Notes under the pieces: generated by a model
Databases searched by the model: none
Told to the model about the DNA's origin: nothing
The model's input: the letters and a program-made list of their open reading frames with translations, nothing else
Assembly: GCF_947496995.1 (NCBI RefSeq)
Contig: NZ_CANMFD010000005.1
Location: 425,970 to 489,969, forward strand
Origin: an uncultured Roseibium sp.
GTDB lineage: Bacteria; Pseudomonadota; Alphaproteobacteria; Rhizobiales; Stappiaceae
Direction: 5' to 3'
Length of the DNA stretch: 64,000 nucleotides
Program-made: the position numbers and the translations under genes
Part shown: positions 16,829-26,834 of the stretch, one piece after another
Numbering within the stretch: the stretch's first letter is position 1
How the letters are laid out: every line of letters begins with the position of its first letter

Positions 16829-17719
16829 ATGAGTCTTCGCCTTGCAGCCGTGACGATTTATGCCGTCCTGAAAGACGCAATCGGCCATTTTACCCGTGAT
16901 GACGGCTTCGCCATGGCCAGTCACGTCGCCCTTTCCGGCCTTCTTGCCATTTTTCCACTGCTGATTTTCATAGCGTCGCTGGCGGCCTTTCTCGGCCTGA
17001 CCGGGGCGGCCGATACGGTCTCCGATCTCATTTTCGATGCCTGGCCCCAAAGCGTCGCCGCGCCGCTTGCACGTGAAGTCCAGAATGTCCTGACGGTCCG
17101 GCGCGGGGACCTTCTGACACTGGGTGCCGTGGCCGCGCTGTGGTTTGCCTCCAACGGCGTGGAGGCGCTGCGCACCGCGCTGAACCGCGCCTACCGGCAG
17201 CAGGAACACCGTTCGATTGTCCTGTTGAGGCTGCAGTCCCTCGGACTGGTCCTGCTGGGCGCAGGCATCCTGCTGGCCTACACGTTTCTCGTGGTTCTGG
17301 CGCCGCTGGCTCTGGCGGAGCTGGAGACTTACGTGCCGGCGATCGAATCCTTCCTGCTGTCGATCAATCTGGCGAGATACACGCTGGCCGGGTCCCTGCT
17401 GATCATCGGACTGTTCATCACCCACTGGCAGCTTCCCTCGGGACACAGGACCTTCAGAGATCTCTGGCCGGGTGTGCTTGCAACCCTGATCATGTGGATT
17501 GTCGCCGGCAGTGTCTTTGGTGCCTATCTGGCCCGCTTCGCCAATTACGTGTCCACCTATGGCGGACTGGCCGGCATCATGACCGCGGTGATCTTCCTCT
17601 ATATCTGCGCACTTGTCTTCATTCTCGGAGGCGAGCTCAACGCGGCGATTTCCCGCCAGCGGCAGTTTGCCCTGCGCAAGAAAGCGCAGGCGGCCTTGCG
17701 CGAGGCGAGCGAAAGCTGA
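16829..17719 (+). CDS. YihY/BrkB family inner membrane protein
   Basis: A 296-residue membrane protein with six predicted helices and the family features HVALSGLLAIFPLLIF (about 31-46), ALWFASNGVEALRTALNRAY, and WIVAGSVFGAYLARFANYVSTYGGLAG. The C-terminal VFILGGELNA and a basic cytoplasmic tail are typical. The older name virulence factor BrkB or ribonuclease BN is not supported by biochemistry; the family role is unknown. It converges with the EamA gene, and no clear terminator is seen between them. Confidence 0.87.
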   Translation: MSLRLAAVTIYAVLKDAIGHFTRDDGFAMASHVALSGLLAIFPLLIFIASLAAFLGLTGAADTVSDLIFDAWPQSVAAPLAREVQNVLTVRRGDLLTLGAVAALWFASNGVEALRTALNRAYRQQEHRSIVLLRLQSLGLVLLGAGILLAYTFLVVLAPLALAELETYVPAIESFLLSINLARYTLAGSLLIIGLFITHWQLPSGHRTFRDLWPGVLATLIMWIVAGSVFGAYLARFANYVSTYGGLAGIMTAVIFLYICALVFILGGELNAAISRQRQFALRKKAQAALREASES

Positions 17720-17740
17720 CAGCGCGATGCTGCGGGCGGA

Positions 17741-18616
17741 TCAGGGTCTTGCAGTAGGCTTGCGGATCGTCAGGACAGCGCTGACGACGAGCGCCATACC
17801 GGCAAGCTGGACAATTGTCAGGGTTTCCCCGAAGAGAAAATAACTCTCGACCGCCGTTGCGACAGGCACCAGGTAGAACAGGCTGGCGACCCTCGAGACG
17901 GCTCCCTGACGGATGAGCAGCATCAGAAGCAGGATCGCCCCCACGGACAGAACCAGGATCAGCCAGACAAGCGCGAAAATGAATTCACCCGACCAGGTGA
18001 TGCTCCAGCTTTCGAAAAGGCTTAAGGGGACGGTTACCAGCAGGGCGCCGACATATTGCCAGGCGGTTGCCGCAAGAAGATCCGTGGTTCCCACAAAGCG
18101 TTTCTGGTAGACCGTGCCCAGACTGATGGCGAAGACGCCGCCAAGCACGACGGCGATGGTCGCAACCGTGATGCCGGTTCCGCTCAGGTCGAACTTCGGG
18201 CCGAGAACCAGGGCCAGGCCGGCAGCACCGATGGCCATGGCAAGCCAGTGTCTTTTCGAGACGGTTTCCCCAAGCATCAGCACCGCCATGAGCGCCGTCA
18301 GAACCGGCTGCAGGCCGACGATGATCGACGACAGGCCCGCCGGCATGCCCTGCTTGATCGCCCAGAAGACGCCACCGAGATAAATCCCGTGAACGAGCAT
18401 TCCGGTGACGATGCAGTGAAAAATTGCAACCGGTGATTTTGGCCAGGATTTCGATAACATTAGGGCCAGAACGATCAGGATCGGCACGACCGCGGCGAAT
18501 CGGACGGTCAGAAACACCATCGGTTCGACATAGGGCGCGCCCAGTTTCGAACCGATGAATCCGGTGGACCACAACAGAACGAAGATTGCCGGAGCGGATT
18601 TGGCGAGGAATTTCAA
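17741..18616 (-). CDS. EamA/DMT superfamily transporter
   Basis: A 291-residue protein of ten predicted membrane helices in two EamA repeats. The first starts FVLLWSTGFIGSKLG and contains GLQPVLTALMAVLMLGE; the second contains YQKRFVGTTDLLAATAWQY and LFYLVPVATAVESYFLFGE. These proteins export metabolites or amino acids; the substrate is not predictable here. The start is uncertain: a TTG at 18616 has GAGG six bases upstream, while the TTG at 18628 has no site. No ATG is available nearby. Confidence 0.85.
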   Translation of the reverse strand: MKFLAKSAPAIFVLLWSTGFIGSKLGAPYVEPMVFLTVRFAAVVPILIVLALMLSKSWPKSPVAIFHCIVTGMLVHGIYLGGVFWAIKQGMPAGLSSIIVGLQPVLTALMAVLMLGETVSKRHWLAMAIGAAGLALVLGPKFDLSGTGITVATIAVVLGGVFAISLGTVYQKRFVGTTDLLAATAWQYVGALLVTVPLSLFESWSITWSGEFIFALVWLILVLSVGAILLLMLLIRQGAVSRVASLFYLVPVATAVESYFLFGETLTIVQLAGMALVVSAVLTIRKPTARP

Positions 18617-18753
18617 ACTTTGCCTCAAAAAGAGAGAGAATGCCCGGAAATTGGGCAGTTTTGCGGATGGAAGGGTAGGAAGTCATTAACTGGAAATTGT
18701 TGATTTTCCTAGACTCTGTGGACTGATTACTCAGGTGTTAGGGGCATACGCTG

Positions 18754-20760
18754 GTGACTGTCGGGACTCAACCATCACTTCAAATTCTGTCGAGATTGTC
18801 GGTCAAAGTCAGAATTCTCTCGCTCAGCCTATTCACGATTGTCGGCCTTCTGGCAATAGGGGCCGTGTTTTTCTGGAGCCAGAACGAGGTGGATACCGCT
18901 TTTACCCGCATGGGTGGAAGCGCAACCCTGGCCGAGCAGGTCGCGGAACTTTCCGATGTCGGAGGCTCCCTGCTGGCAGTTGAGGAGCGTTACCTTATCG
19001 CGCCTTCACCGGGCGGGGTCGAGGCCTTCGAGGCGAAACTCGCGCAGGCCAATATGGTTCTGGAAGGCATTTCCGCCAACCCGGTTGCCGCGGTCCAGTC
19101 AGTCCAGATCGCGGACGTTAGGGACACGCTGGAAGGTACCGGGGGTGCGTTCGAAATGCTTGACGCGGTCCAGCAGAAGATCGGTTACGACAGCACTCAG
19201 GGGTATCTGGCGAAACTGAATGAAACCGCCGGGGCCGTGAAGCTCCGTCTGCAGGAAGAAATGAAATTCGGTGGTGGTCCGGACTTCGAGAAACTGGCAC
19301 GCGCCATCCTTGCCGTTCAGCTCGCGGAAAAGGAATACACCCTGAACAACACACCTCAGTCGGTGGAGATGTTCGGAGCCGAGTTCATGGTGTTCGAGAA
19401 GCTTCTGAAAAAGGTCTATATCTCCGACGCCATCAAGAAGGAGCTCGCCGACAACATGGCCGCCTACAAGGCCACGTTCGACGAATACACCGCCGCAATG
19501 TCCGAAAAGGCCGAGTATACAGCTCTGTTGGAAAGCCTGTTCGAACTGGTCCCGCCGCATATCGCCACCTTGAACGCGGCCGCTCGTCTAATCCAGTCAC
19601 AAGCCGACAAGCAGCTGGCAGCCGCCCGTTTCATCGCCGCCGTCGCAATCGGCGGTACGATACTGCTCCTGCTGGTTCTGCTCCCCGCCATCGCTCTCCT
19701 GATCGGACAGTCGATTGCCCGGCCGCTGTCCCGACTGCAGGCGGCGATGGAGAAGCTGGCGGATGGACACACCGACCTCGACCTTCCCGAGGTCGCGGGA
19801 AATACGGAACTGGCTTCGATGAGCCGAACCGTCCAGGTGTTCCGCGACAACGCGCTTGAACGCATCCAGCTCGCGGAGGCGCAGGCCTCCGAATACAGCA
19901 AGCGCGAGGAACGCGTTGTCCGGCTCGACAAGCTGATCGGCAGCTTCGAGGGAACCGTCTCCCAGGCACTCAACAGTCTGGACAGAGCGAATGATGAACT
20001 GCGGCAAACCTCGAAATCCATGGAACAGTCGGCGGATGATGTTGCGGATCAGTCCGACGAAGCGGCAACTGCTGTGAAGACCGCCGCGCAAAACGTCACA
20101 TCTGCGGCCCAATCCGCGGAAGAACTTGCCGCATCCATCGCGGAAATCGCCGGGCAGGCGAACAGGTCGACGGAAGTTGCCAAACAGGCCGTCGCGAGCG
20201 CGACCTCAACCGTTGCCACCATGCAGAAGCTTTCCGGCGCAGCAGACCGGATCGGTGAAGTCATGGGTCTCATCCGGGACATTGCCAGCCAGACCAATCT
20301 CCTGGCGTTGAATGCGACCATTGAAGCCGCCCGCGCAGGCGAGGCCGGCAAGGGGTTCGCCGTGGTGGCGGCAGAAGTCAAGCAGCTCGCCGACCAGACA
20401 TCTCAGGCAACCGAGGAAATCGCAACCCAGATCGAGGCGATCCAGGGATCTTCCGGCGAGGCGGTTCAGGCCATCGAGGATGTGAACCGTATCATTTCGG
20501 ACATGGAAGGGCTGGCATCCGCCGTGGCTTCGGCCGTCGAGCAGCAGGATGAGGCGGTTCACGCGATCTCCGAGAACGTTTCCAGTGCCTCCGCCCGTTC
20601 GGAAGAGGGCGCCGAGCGCATGGAAGCGGTCGGTTCCGCCGCCAGCCTGGCGCGCAGCAACAGCTCGGAAGTCGAGTTGCTTGCCGAATCTCTCGGCGAG
20701 CAGGGCGTTCTGATCCGCGAGGAAGTCGCCCGCTTCCTGCAGGATGTGCGCAGCGCCTGA
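18754..20760 (+). CDS. Methyl-accepting chemotaxis protein
   Basis: A 668-residue transmembrane receptor. TM1 is at about 22-43 and a large helical periplasmic ligand domain at about 45-285 (all-helical, resembling bimodular four-helix sensors). TM2 is at about 290-315, HAMP at about 316-370, then a cytoplasmic coiled-coil signalling domain. The hairpin tip reads [33 protein letters not shown] (in two adjoining pieces) and is fully conserved. The start is GTG at 18754 with AGGGG upstream. There is no C-terminal CheR-tethering pentapeptide. No che genes lie nearby, so it is an orphan receptor. The ligand is unknown. Confidence 0.93.
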   Translation: MTVGTQPSLQILSRLSVKVRILSLSLFTIVGLLAIGAVFFWSQNEVDTAFTRMGGSATLAEQVAELSDVGGSLLAVEERYLIAPSPGGVEAFEAKLAQANMVLEGISANPVAAVQSVQIADVRDTLEGTGGAFEMLDAVQQKIGYDSTQGYLAKLNETAGAVKLRLQEEMKFGGGPDFEKLARAILAVQLAEKEYTLNNTPQSVEMFGAEFMVFEKLLKKVYISDAIKKELADNMAAYKATFDEYTAAMSEKAEYTALLESLFELVPPHIATLNAAARLIQSQADKQLAAARFIAAVAIGGTILLLLVLLPAIALLIGQSIARPLSRLQAAMEKLADGHTDLDLPEVAGNTELASMSRTVQVFRDNALERIQLAEAQASEYSKREERVVRLDKLIGSFEGTVSQALNSLDRANDELRQTSKSMEQSADDVADQSDEAATAVKTAAQNVTSAAQSAEELAASIAEIAGQANRSTEVAKQAVASATSTVATMQKLSGAADRIGEVMGLIRDIASQTNLLALNATIEAARAGEAGKGFAVVAAEVKQLADQTSQATEEIATQIEAIQGSSGEAVQAIEDVNRIISDMEGLASAVASAVEQQDEAVHAISENVSSASARSEEGAERMEAVGSAASLARSNSSEVELLAESLGEQGVLIREEVARFLQDVRSA

Positions 20761-20892
20761 CCGGCAGGTCGGGCGGCGGTCCTTTCGGATACGCCCTCGC
20801 GGCAATTCGCCCTTCTGGCGGGTTGCCGGACTTCATGTTAGGCCATACGCAGATATCGGTGCGAAAAGCCAGGCATGAAGAGGTCGGACGGA

Positions 20893-22077
20893 ATGCAGGA
20901 AGAAATCGTCATCATCGGTGCGGGGCAGGCGGGTGCGCAGGTTGCCCAATCCTTGCGTCAGGGCGGATTTGAAGGACCGCTGCGCCTGATCGGTGACGAG
21001 CCGTATCTTCCCTACCAGAGACCGCCGCTTTCAAAGAAGTTTCTGGCCGGAGAAATCGAAACGGACGGCCTCTTGCTGCGCCCTCCGGCGTTTTTCGCCG
21101 CCAACGACATCGATCTTATTCCCGACACGAGGGTCGCCGCGATTGACCGGAAGTCGAAACGCCTGCGGCTGGAGAACGGCGACACGCTGCCTTACGGCAA
21201 GCTCGTTCTGGCGACGGGGACCCGTGCGCGCTCGCTGCCCATCAAGGGCGCCGACAAGCAGGGCGTCCTGACGCTGCGCTCGATCGCCGATGTCGATGTC
21301 ATCCGCAAAAGGCTGGAGACCTGCACGCGGGTCGCGATCATCGGTGCCGGTTATATCGGCCTGGAAGTGGCCGCGGTGGCCAAGGGACTGGGCAAGGACG
21401 TGAGCGTTATCGAAGCCCAGGACCGTCCGATGAAACGTGTGGTGAGCGAGACCGTATCCGCCTTTTTCGCCGACCTGCACAGCTCGAAGGGCATAGATCT
21501 TCGCCTCAACACGGGTATCGAGGCAATCGAAGGCAACGGCGACGCCACGGGTGTCAGGCTGGCGACAGGGGAAACAGTCCCGGCAGGTCTCGTGCTGATG
21601 GCCGTCGGCGCGGAGCCGAACGACAGCCTCGCGGAGGAGGCCGGTGTGGAGACCGACAACGGCATTCTGGTGGACGGTTCGGGCCAGACCAGCGACCCGG
21701 ACATCTATGCGGCAGGCGACTGCACACGGTTCTATTCCAACCGCTACAAGCGGTCCGTGCGGATGGAGAGCGTGCAGAACGCGATCGATCAGGCCAAGAT
21801 TGTGGCGCAGGCCCTGGTGGGCCAGGACGTCGACTACGATCCGCTGCCCTGGTTCTGGTCCGACCAGTATGACATCAAGCTGCAGATCGCCGGGCTTTCG
21901 GACGGCTATGACGACACGGTCGTCGTCGGTTCGACGGAAGACCGGAAATTCTATGTCGCCTATCTGAAGGCCGGACAGCTTATCGCCGTCGACAGCATCA
22001 ACGCGCCGCGTTCCCACATGATGGCTCGCCGGGTTATCGGGGAAACCTGGCGCGAGGGATTGCTGCCGGAGGCCTGA
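20893..22077 (+). CDS. Ferredoxin/rubredoxin reductase-type NAD(P)/FAD oxidoreductase
   Basis: A 394-residue flavoprotein of the putidaredoxin reductase/ThcD group. The FAD-binding IVIIGAGQAGAQVAQSL is at the N-terminus, then YLPYQRPPLSK, the ATG motif LVLATGTRARSL, the NAD-binding VAIIGAGYIGLEVAA, and the FAD-binding YAAGDCTRF. The C-terminal reductase domain contains PWFWSDQYDIKLQIAG. Such enzymes pass electrons from NAD(P)H to a [2Fe-2S] ferredoxin feeding a P450 or dioxygenase; no such partner gene is near. The start at 20893 is favoured by GAGG nine bases upstream; an ATG at 20875 would add six residues. Confidence 0.88.
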   Translation: MQEEIVIIGAGQAGAQVAQSLRQGGFEGPLRLIGDEPYLPYQRPPLSKKFLAGEIETDGLLLRPPAFFAANDIDLIPDTRVAAIDRKSKRLRLENGDTLPYGKLVLATGTRARSLPIKGADKQGVLTLRSIADVDVIRKRLETCTRVAIIGAGYIGLEVAAVAKGLGKDVSVIEAQDRPMKRVVSETVSAFFADLHSSKGIDLRLNTGIEAIEGNGDATGVRLATGETVPAGLVLMAVGAEPNDSLAEEAGVETDNGILVDGSGQTSDPDIYAAGDCTRFYSNRYKRSVRMESVQNAIDQAKIVAQALVGQDVDYDPLPWFWSDQYDIKLQIAGLSDGYDDTVVVGSTEDRKFYVAYLKAGQLIAVDSINAPRSHMMARRVIGETWREGLLPEA

Positions 22078-22116
22078 TTTCCGTCCTGGTTCGGCCGGTC
22101 CGGCTGTTTGCCGGAG

Positions 22117-23079
22117 TTATTCCACCTGACCGAATTTTTCCAGAAAGTGGGCCGTCATCTCTTTGTTGCGGTCATATTGATGGACGATCGCATAGGGCTG
22201 CCTGTCCGATGTCATCACCACACCGTCTTCAAACACGGGAACTGACTCCGCGGGCATGCAGAAGCTTTCTACCTTCGGGCTGACATTCGCGCTCACCGCA
22301 TGCAGCAGCCAGGGAACCTGCCAGTTCACCTTGGCCGTCTTTTCCTTCCAGCCGGCGAATGTCAGAAGCTGGTTGAAGGCGGCCTGATCACCGCTTCGTT
22401 TGGTCTGGTCGAAATAGTAGACGGCGAGCATGAAATCCATCATCGCGTCATATCGGCCGGCGAAATATCCGGCGCAGCAGACCGGAAGGTTCTCGACGCG
22501 TTCCAGTGCATGGTGACCGTAGGTTTTCAGGACATTCCGGCGGTTCCACGGGTCCTGATGCGTAATGCTTTCCTCACCGACCACCAGGTCCTTGTCCGGG
22601 GTCAGGTTGTTCTCCATCCAGCTGAACGGATCACTCTGGAAAACCACGTCCCTGCTGTCGGAGAAGGCGACGAAGCGAATGGGCTCGCCGAGAGCCTCCA
22701 GGTGTTTTCTGACCAGATGTCCGGCGTGAAAGAAACGCCGGTCATAGATCTTGTCCTTGAACCTGAGGAGACGCTTGTTCCAGGTCCAGCGCCTGTCGGA
22801 GTAAAGCCTGCCCGCGTCGGTCCGATCCGCGATTTCTTCGTTGAGCTGCGAATAGGAGTAGCGCCGCTTCTTTTCGTCGTGATCAAAGGTAATAACAATC
22901 GACCCCATATGGGTCATGTATTCGACCAGGGCCTCGCTGACGTCATAGGCGACAGCGACGGTGCGTCCCTTGTATCCCGCCGCCTTCAGGGAATTGTACC
23001 AGACCGCCAGGTCCTTCGGTTGATATCCTGATACGGCAGTGACGATCACGTCGCGCGGCAAAGCGGTGTTGAGCGACAT
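22117..23079 (-). CDS. Glycosyltransferase-like protein of unknown specificity
   Basis: A 320-residue protein with an N-terminal Rossmann-like start (DVIVTAVSGYQPKDLAVWYNSLKAAGYKG) and a central FVAFSDSRDVVFQSDP, which resembles the DXD metal-binding region of GT-A glycosyltransferases. A later NLPVCCAGYFAGRYDAMMDFM matches the loop that usually follows. I do not recognise a named family; a nucleotide-diphospho-sugar transferase or capsular sugar transferase is the best guess. The strong GGAGTAAAA site supports the ATG at 23077-23079. It stands between the flavoprotein (convergent) and a hydrolase, near a set of lipid-linked sugar genes. Confidence 0.7.
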   Translation of the reverse strand: MSLNTALPRDVIVTAVSGYQPKDLAVWYNSLKAAGYKGRTVAVAYDVSEALVEYMTHMGSIVITFDHDEKKRRYSYSQLNEEIADRTDAGRLYSDRRWTWNKRLLRFKDKIYDRRFFHAGHLVRKHLEALGEPIRFVAFSDSRDVVFQSDPFSWMENNLTPDKDLVVGEESITHQDPWNRRNVLKTYGHHALERVENLPVCCAGYFAGRYDAMMDFMLAVYYFDQTKRSGDQAAFNQLLTFAGWKEKTAKVNWQVPWLLHAVSANVSPKVESFCMPAESVPVFEDGVVMTSDRQPYAIVHQYDRNKEMTAHFLEKFGQVE

Positions 23080-23174
23080 TTTTACTCCGAAAAATTGCGA
23101 GCGGTTCTGCTGCCGCCGAAACAGGGTAGTCGAAACTGGCTGGCATCCTGCCTACTCCAGTCGCGGAATGAATG

Positions 23175-23972
23175 CTACCGCACGCCGCTGTTCAGAAGAA
23201 TGAGCCGGGTGACTTCCCTGGGAATTTCCAGGTGCACCATGTGGCCGACTCGTTCGAAGATGTGCGTGGCCACCATGCCGGGCAGCTTGTGAGCCTGGCG
23301 GGTGGGAAGAACCCGGTCCTGGGTGCCCCAGACGACCCTGATGGGCAGGGGCAGGGCTGCGAGTTCGTCCCTGGGCAGGGTCTTTTGCACATTGCCGTCG
23401 ATGATCTCGTCGGCGATGGCCTGCAGCGTTGCGGCGGCGCCCGGCCGGGCGCGGCTTTCGGCGGCGGTTTTTGCCAGGAATTTCGGCAGCTTGAATTCCC
23501 AGCCGAAAAACTGCTCCAGCAGGGTTTCCATTTCAGCCGCATCCGTTGCCGCGGCGTAGCGGCGCAGGAGGCGGTGGTTGATTTCCGGTCCGAAGCCGCC
23601 CGGAGCCAGCAGCGTGAGGCTCGCAACGATTTCTGGGGATCTCAAGGCGATCAGCGCGGCGATGGCTCCGCCCATGGAGTGACCGACCAGATGCACCTGG
23701 GTCAGACCGAGTGCCTCCAGGGAGTGCGACACGGCCTTGGCGGCGAGACCGGCATTGCCGATCCTCGGCCAGTCGAGAGCTTCTCCATGACCGGGGAGGT
23801 CGAAGGCGATGGACCTTTTTTGCGGGGCGAGACCGGTCTGGATGTTCAGCCAGGTCTGGCGATCACCGCCGAAGCCATGCAAAAGGACAACGGGCGCGCC
23901 CGTATCGTCTCCGCCGGCCTCCTGGTCCCGGAAGGGCAGATGCGTCGGGGTGGCTGGGCGGATGTCGGTCAT
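23175..23972 (-). CDS. Alpha/beta hydrolase (Ser nucleophile)
   Basis: A 265-residue alpha/beta hydrolase. The oxyanion motif is HGFGGDRQTW (32-41), the nucleophile elbow LVGHSMGG has Ser99, the acid is in WGTQDRVLP, and His is in RVGHMVHLE. The sequence resembles the hydrolase domain fused to acetoin dehydrogenase E2 chains and the BphD/MhpC group, but there are no such pathway genes nearby. The substrate is unknown. Its co-directional neighbour on the 5' side is the cyclase gene, 85 bases away. Confidence 0.82.
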   Translation of the reverse strand: MTDIRPATPTHLPFRDQEAGGDDTGAPVVLLHGFGGDRQTWLNIQTGLAPQKRSIAFDLPGHGEALDWPRIGNAGLAAKAVSHSLEALGLTQVHLVGHSMGGAIAALIALRSPEIVASLTLLAPGGFGPEINHRLLRRYAAATDAAEMETLLEQFFGWEFKLPKFLAKTAAESRARPGAAATLQAIADEIIDGNVQKTLPRDELAALPLPIRVVWGTQDRVLPTRQAHKLPGMVATHIFERVGHMVHLEIPREVTRLILLNSGVR

Positions 23973-24057
23973 GTCGTTCCGGTACTTTTGAATTGGCGGG
24001 TGGGTCCGGCATCGGCGCCGCGAAGGGTGAGAATAGCTTTTTAGGGAAGCGGGCGGC

Positions 24058-25248
24058 TTATTCCAAGGCGAAAAGAGGTTGCGGGGCGGCGAAACCGCTC
24101 AGCGCGAAATCACCGACAGGGCGCGCTCTTGCGCCGGTGCGCCTGGCGACATCGGCGGTCATGAGAACATCCACGCCCACGGTTTTGGTTAGGCTTTCGA
24201 TCCGCGCGGCGGCATGTACGGTCTGGCCGATGACGGAGAAGGTCATTCGGTGCGGAACGCCGATGTTGCCGAACATCACCGTTCCGACGGAAAGAGCGAT
24301 GCCGGCTTTCAGCGGCTGCGCGGATGCCGGCTCCGCGTTGACGGACTTCAGCCGCTTGCGCGTTGTATCCGCGGCGGCGATGGCTTGCTCCACGGCGGTT
24401 TCCAGGCTCTGCTCACCGATCGGGAAGACGCCAAGGACAGCGTCGCCGATGAAATCCAGCACCTCGCCGCCGTTGTCCAGTATCGCGCCTGCAGTGGCCT
24501 GAAAATAGGTGTTGAGCCAGGACAGATAGGCATCGGGACCCAGGTGTTCGGCGATGGCCGTGGAGTTGCGCATGTCGCTGTAGAAAATCACGGCATCTAT
24601 GGTTTCCCCATCGCCATGACGGATCTGGCCGGCAAGCACCTTGCCGCCGGCGATCTTGCCCAGATAGGTTTCGGCGATGGTGCGGCTGATCTGGCTCTGC
24701 AGGGTGGCACGGGCGGCAAGGGCCAGCCGTTTTTGAATATAGGTGATGGCGGCCAGTGCTTCGTCGGTGAAACCGTTCTCCTCACGGGTCGCCCAGGTCA
24801 CCACGATGCCAGAAGTGGAGACTTCCTCGCGTATCGTCGGCAATTCGAAGGCAGTGACCATGACCATGTAGTCGCTGTAACCACGCTCGCTAAGGCTGGC
24901 GAGCAAGGGAAAATCGAACGGTGCGTTGCTGTTGGCCAGACGCCGCCGCATCACCGGTTCGCCGCTCATGAGGATCGAGCGGATCGGGCTGGTGAGCCAG
25001 TCTTCGCTTTCCTCCTGGAAATGACCGATCTGTTCATGCTGGACGTCGGCGCCGTTTTCCCAACAAACGGTTTCCGCCTCGATCAGTGGGTGCAGCGTCG
25101 ACCAGCCCAACAAAGCCCGGTCGATTGGCACATGACATTGGCGGAGCCTTTCGCACATTTCGGCGAACATCGCCGCCATGTCCGGCGATCCGAGGGCCTG
25201 GCCGATAAGCCAATCCTCGACCCCGTCGATGTCCTTCATACTGATCAT
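24058..25248 (-). CDS. Class III adenylate/guanylate cyclase domain protein with altered active site
   Basis: A 396-residue soluble protein. The N-terminal 190 residues are an uncharacterised sensory region with no transmembrane helix; the class III nucleotidyl cyclase domain lies at about 215-395. Metal-binding aspartates are present: Asp225 in IFYSDMRNST and Asp269 in LDFIGDAVLGVFP. Three positions normally tied to substrate recognition or transition-state binding are changed. The usual Lys before FIGD is Asp265, the Asp of IGDTVN is Gln342, and the Asn of VNxAAR is His345; Arg349 is kept. It may use another nucleotide, be inactive, or belong to a rhizobial subclass. It starts 9 bases after the GT39 stop and is likely in the same operon. 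Confidence 0.85.
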   Translation of the reverse strand: MISMKDIDGVEDWLIGQALGSPDMAAMFAEMCERLRQCHVPIDRALLGWSTLHPLIEAETVCWENGADVQHEQIGHFQEESEDWLTSPIRSILMSGEPVMRRRLANSNAPFDFPLLASLSERGYSDYMVMVTAFELPTIREEVSTSGIVVTWATREENGFTDEALAAITYIQKRLALAARATLQSQISRTIAETYLGKIAGGKVLAGQIRHGDGETIDAVIFYSDMRNSTAIAEHLGPDAYLSWLNTYFQATAGAILDNGGEVLDFIGDAVLGVFPIGEQSLETAVEQAIAAADTTRKRLKSVNAEPASAQPLKAGIALSVGTVMFGNIGVPHRMTFSVIGQTVHAAARIESLTKTVGVDVLMTADVARRTGARARPVGDFALSGFAAPQPLFALE

Positions 25249-25257
25249 GGTGTGAAG

Positions 25258-26826
25258 TTAGTTATCTTTCGCATCCGATTCCAGACAGTCCGAGCCGGCA
25301 GATACACAGGAAACGGGCTGAAGCGCGACTTCGCCGGGCGGGATGATCACCCAATTGATGATTTCTTCCGGAATTCCGGCGGAGGACCGGTAGGGGAAAG
25401 TTTTTCGGCCGCTGCGCACCGCATCCGGATAATAGCGCAGTATCTCGCGGGCGGGACGCTCGCTGTCGCCGCGCCAGACGATCATCAGTCCTCGGGCCTG
25501 AACGTCTTCCATGTCGATCCACGGGCTGAGGCGTGCATCATGCAGGTAGAACATCGAGGGCCGGCCGGGCACGTAAATCGTGACATTTGCCGCCGACCAC
25601 ATGTCGCCGGCGACATAGGCCAGGTCCGTGCCCGTTTCCGACTTCCAGATCGAGGCCAGATGACCGGCAATGTCCCGCCCGGGGTAATGGATGCGCGTCT
25701 GCTTGTGTTTCCAGTGCGGTTCCAGAACAGCCTGTCCGATCAGGACGGCAAGGAAAATCGCCTGGATCGCGACAGCGGCGGCAAGCGCACGGCGGGAGTG
25801 GGGCCAGAGCTCCGGCAGCGCGAGAAACCTGATGGCGAGCATGCCTGAAAGCAGGAACATCGGCATGCCCCACATATGCTCGAATTCGTTGCCCGTCACC
25901 GCGGAGGCAGCCAGCACGACGGCAAGGGGCACGAAAGCGAACCAGAGGAGAAACCTGTCTCCGGGAGGTGGCAGGGTGCGCGTCGCCTGCCGGAGGCCGG
26001 TCCTGACGGCTCTCATGCCGCTCCAGCCGAGGCCGACCAGGACCACAAGGAAGAGCCCGACATGATTGCCGATCTGGGCGGCAAGAAAGTTCAGAGGATT
26101 GAGAATGTGGTCGAGGAACGAGGTGGCCGGATTGCTGCGGTCGGCGGCATATTGAAAGGTCAGGAAATCCGTTTCCAGGAGCCAGCGGACATGCGGAACG
26201 AGCAATGCCGCGCAGACCAGGGCACAGAGCCAGGGACCGGCCGACAGGAGGTGCCGGCGTGCATCCGCGAAGACCAGCGTGTAGAGGCCGATCGTTCCGA
26301 TCAGGAGCAGTACGAAATATTTGGTGTAGAGCCCGAATGCCGCGAAGACCCCGAGGACGATCCAGTCCAGCAGGCGTCCTTTTGCCAGAGCCCTGTGAAA
26401 GAACAGCATCATGCCCGCCCAGACCGGGATCTGAAGCACATTCGGATTGAACTCGGGCAAGGGTAGTGTGAAGTAGAATGTCACGCTGGTCAGGACGATT
26501 GCCCAGAATGCCTGCCAGGGAGAAAAACCGAGGCGGCGGGCGAGCTGCCAGATGAACAGATAGGTGAGTGCGGCGCTGAGCGCGCTCAACCAGTAGCCGC
26601 CGGCATGATGGCCGCCGGTGAGACGGTAGGTCATTTCCAGCAGCCAGGCCTGCATGGGCGGGTGCTTGGTGTAGCCGAGCGCAAGCTCCCGGCCCCAGGC
26701 AAACCCTTCGACCACATCCAGCGGCGGACCCGGAAAGGTGAGTGACGGGATCAGTGCGTAGAGCAGGCAGATTACGCTGCCATACAGGAAGGCGGCGCGG
26801 GTCGCGGAGGGGGTATGAAAGGCCAT
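25258..26826 (-). CDS. GT39-type (ArnT/PMT-like) glycosyltransferase
   Basis: A 522-residue polytopic membrane protein with about eleven helices and a periplasmic C-terminal domain. The family signature is the early loop EGFAWGRELALGYTKHPPMQAW, corresponding to the catalytic acidic loop of PMT_2/ArnT enzymes, which move a sugar from a polyprenyl-phosphate carrier to lipid A or protein. The start is taken as the ATG at 26824-26826, eight bases after the GtrA stop; a GTG at 26868 would overlap gtrA. With the neighbouring GT2 and GtrA genes it forms the standard kit: make polyprenyl-P-sugar, flip it, transfer it. Confidence 0.87.
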   Translation of the reverse strand: MAFHTPSATRAAFLYGSVICLLYALIPSLTFPGPPLDVVEGFAWGRELALGYTKHPPMQAWLLEMTYRLTGGHHAGGYWLSALSAALTYLFIWQLARRLGFSPWQAFWAIVLTSVTFYFTLPLPEFNPNVLQIPVWAGMMLFFHRALAKGRLLDWIVLGVFAAFGLYTKYFVLLLIGTIGLYTLVFADARRHLLSAGPWLCALVCAALLVPHVRWLLETDFLTFQYAADRSNPATSFLDHILNPLNFLAAQIGNHVGLFLVVLVGLGWSGMRAVRTGLRQATRTLPPPGDRFLLWFAFVPLAVVLAASAVTGNEFEHMWGMPMFLLSGMLAIRFLALPELWPHSRRALAAAVAIQAIFLAVLIGQAVLEPHWKHKQTRIHYPGRDIAGHLASIWKSETGTDLAYVAGDMWSAANVTIYVPGRPSMFYLHDARLSPWIDMEDVQARGLMIVWRGDSERPAREILRYYPDAVRSGRKTFPYRSSAGIPEEIINWVIIPPGEVALQPVSCVSAGSDCLESDAKDN

Positions 26827-26834
26827 TGCGGTGC

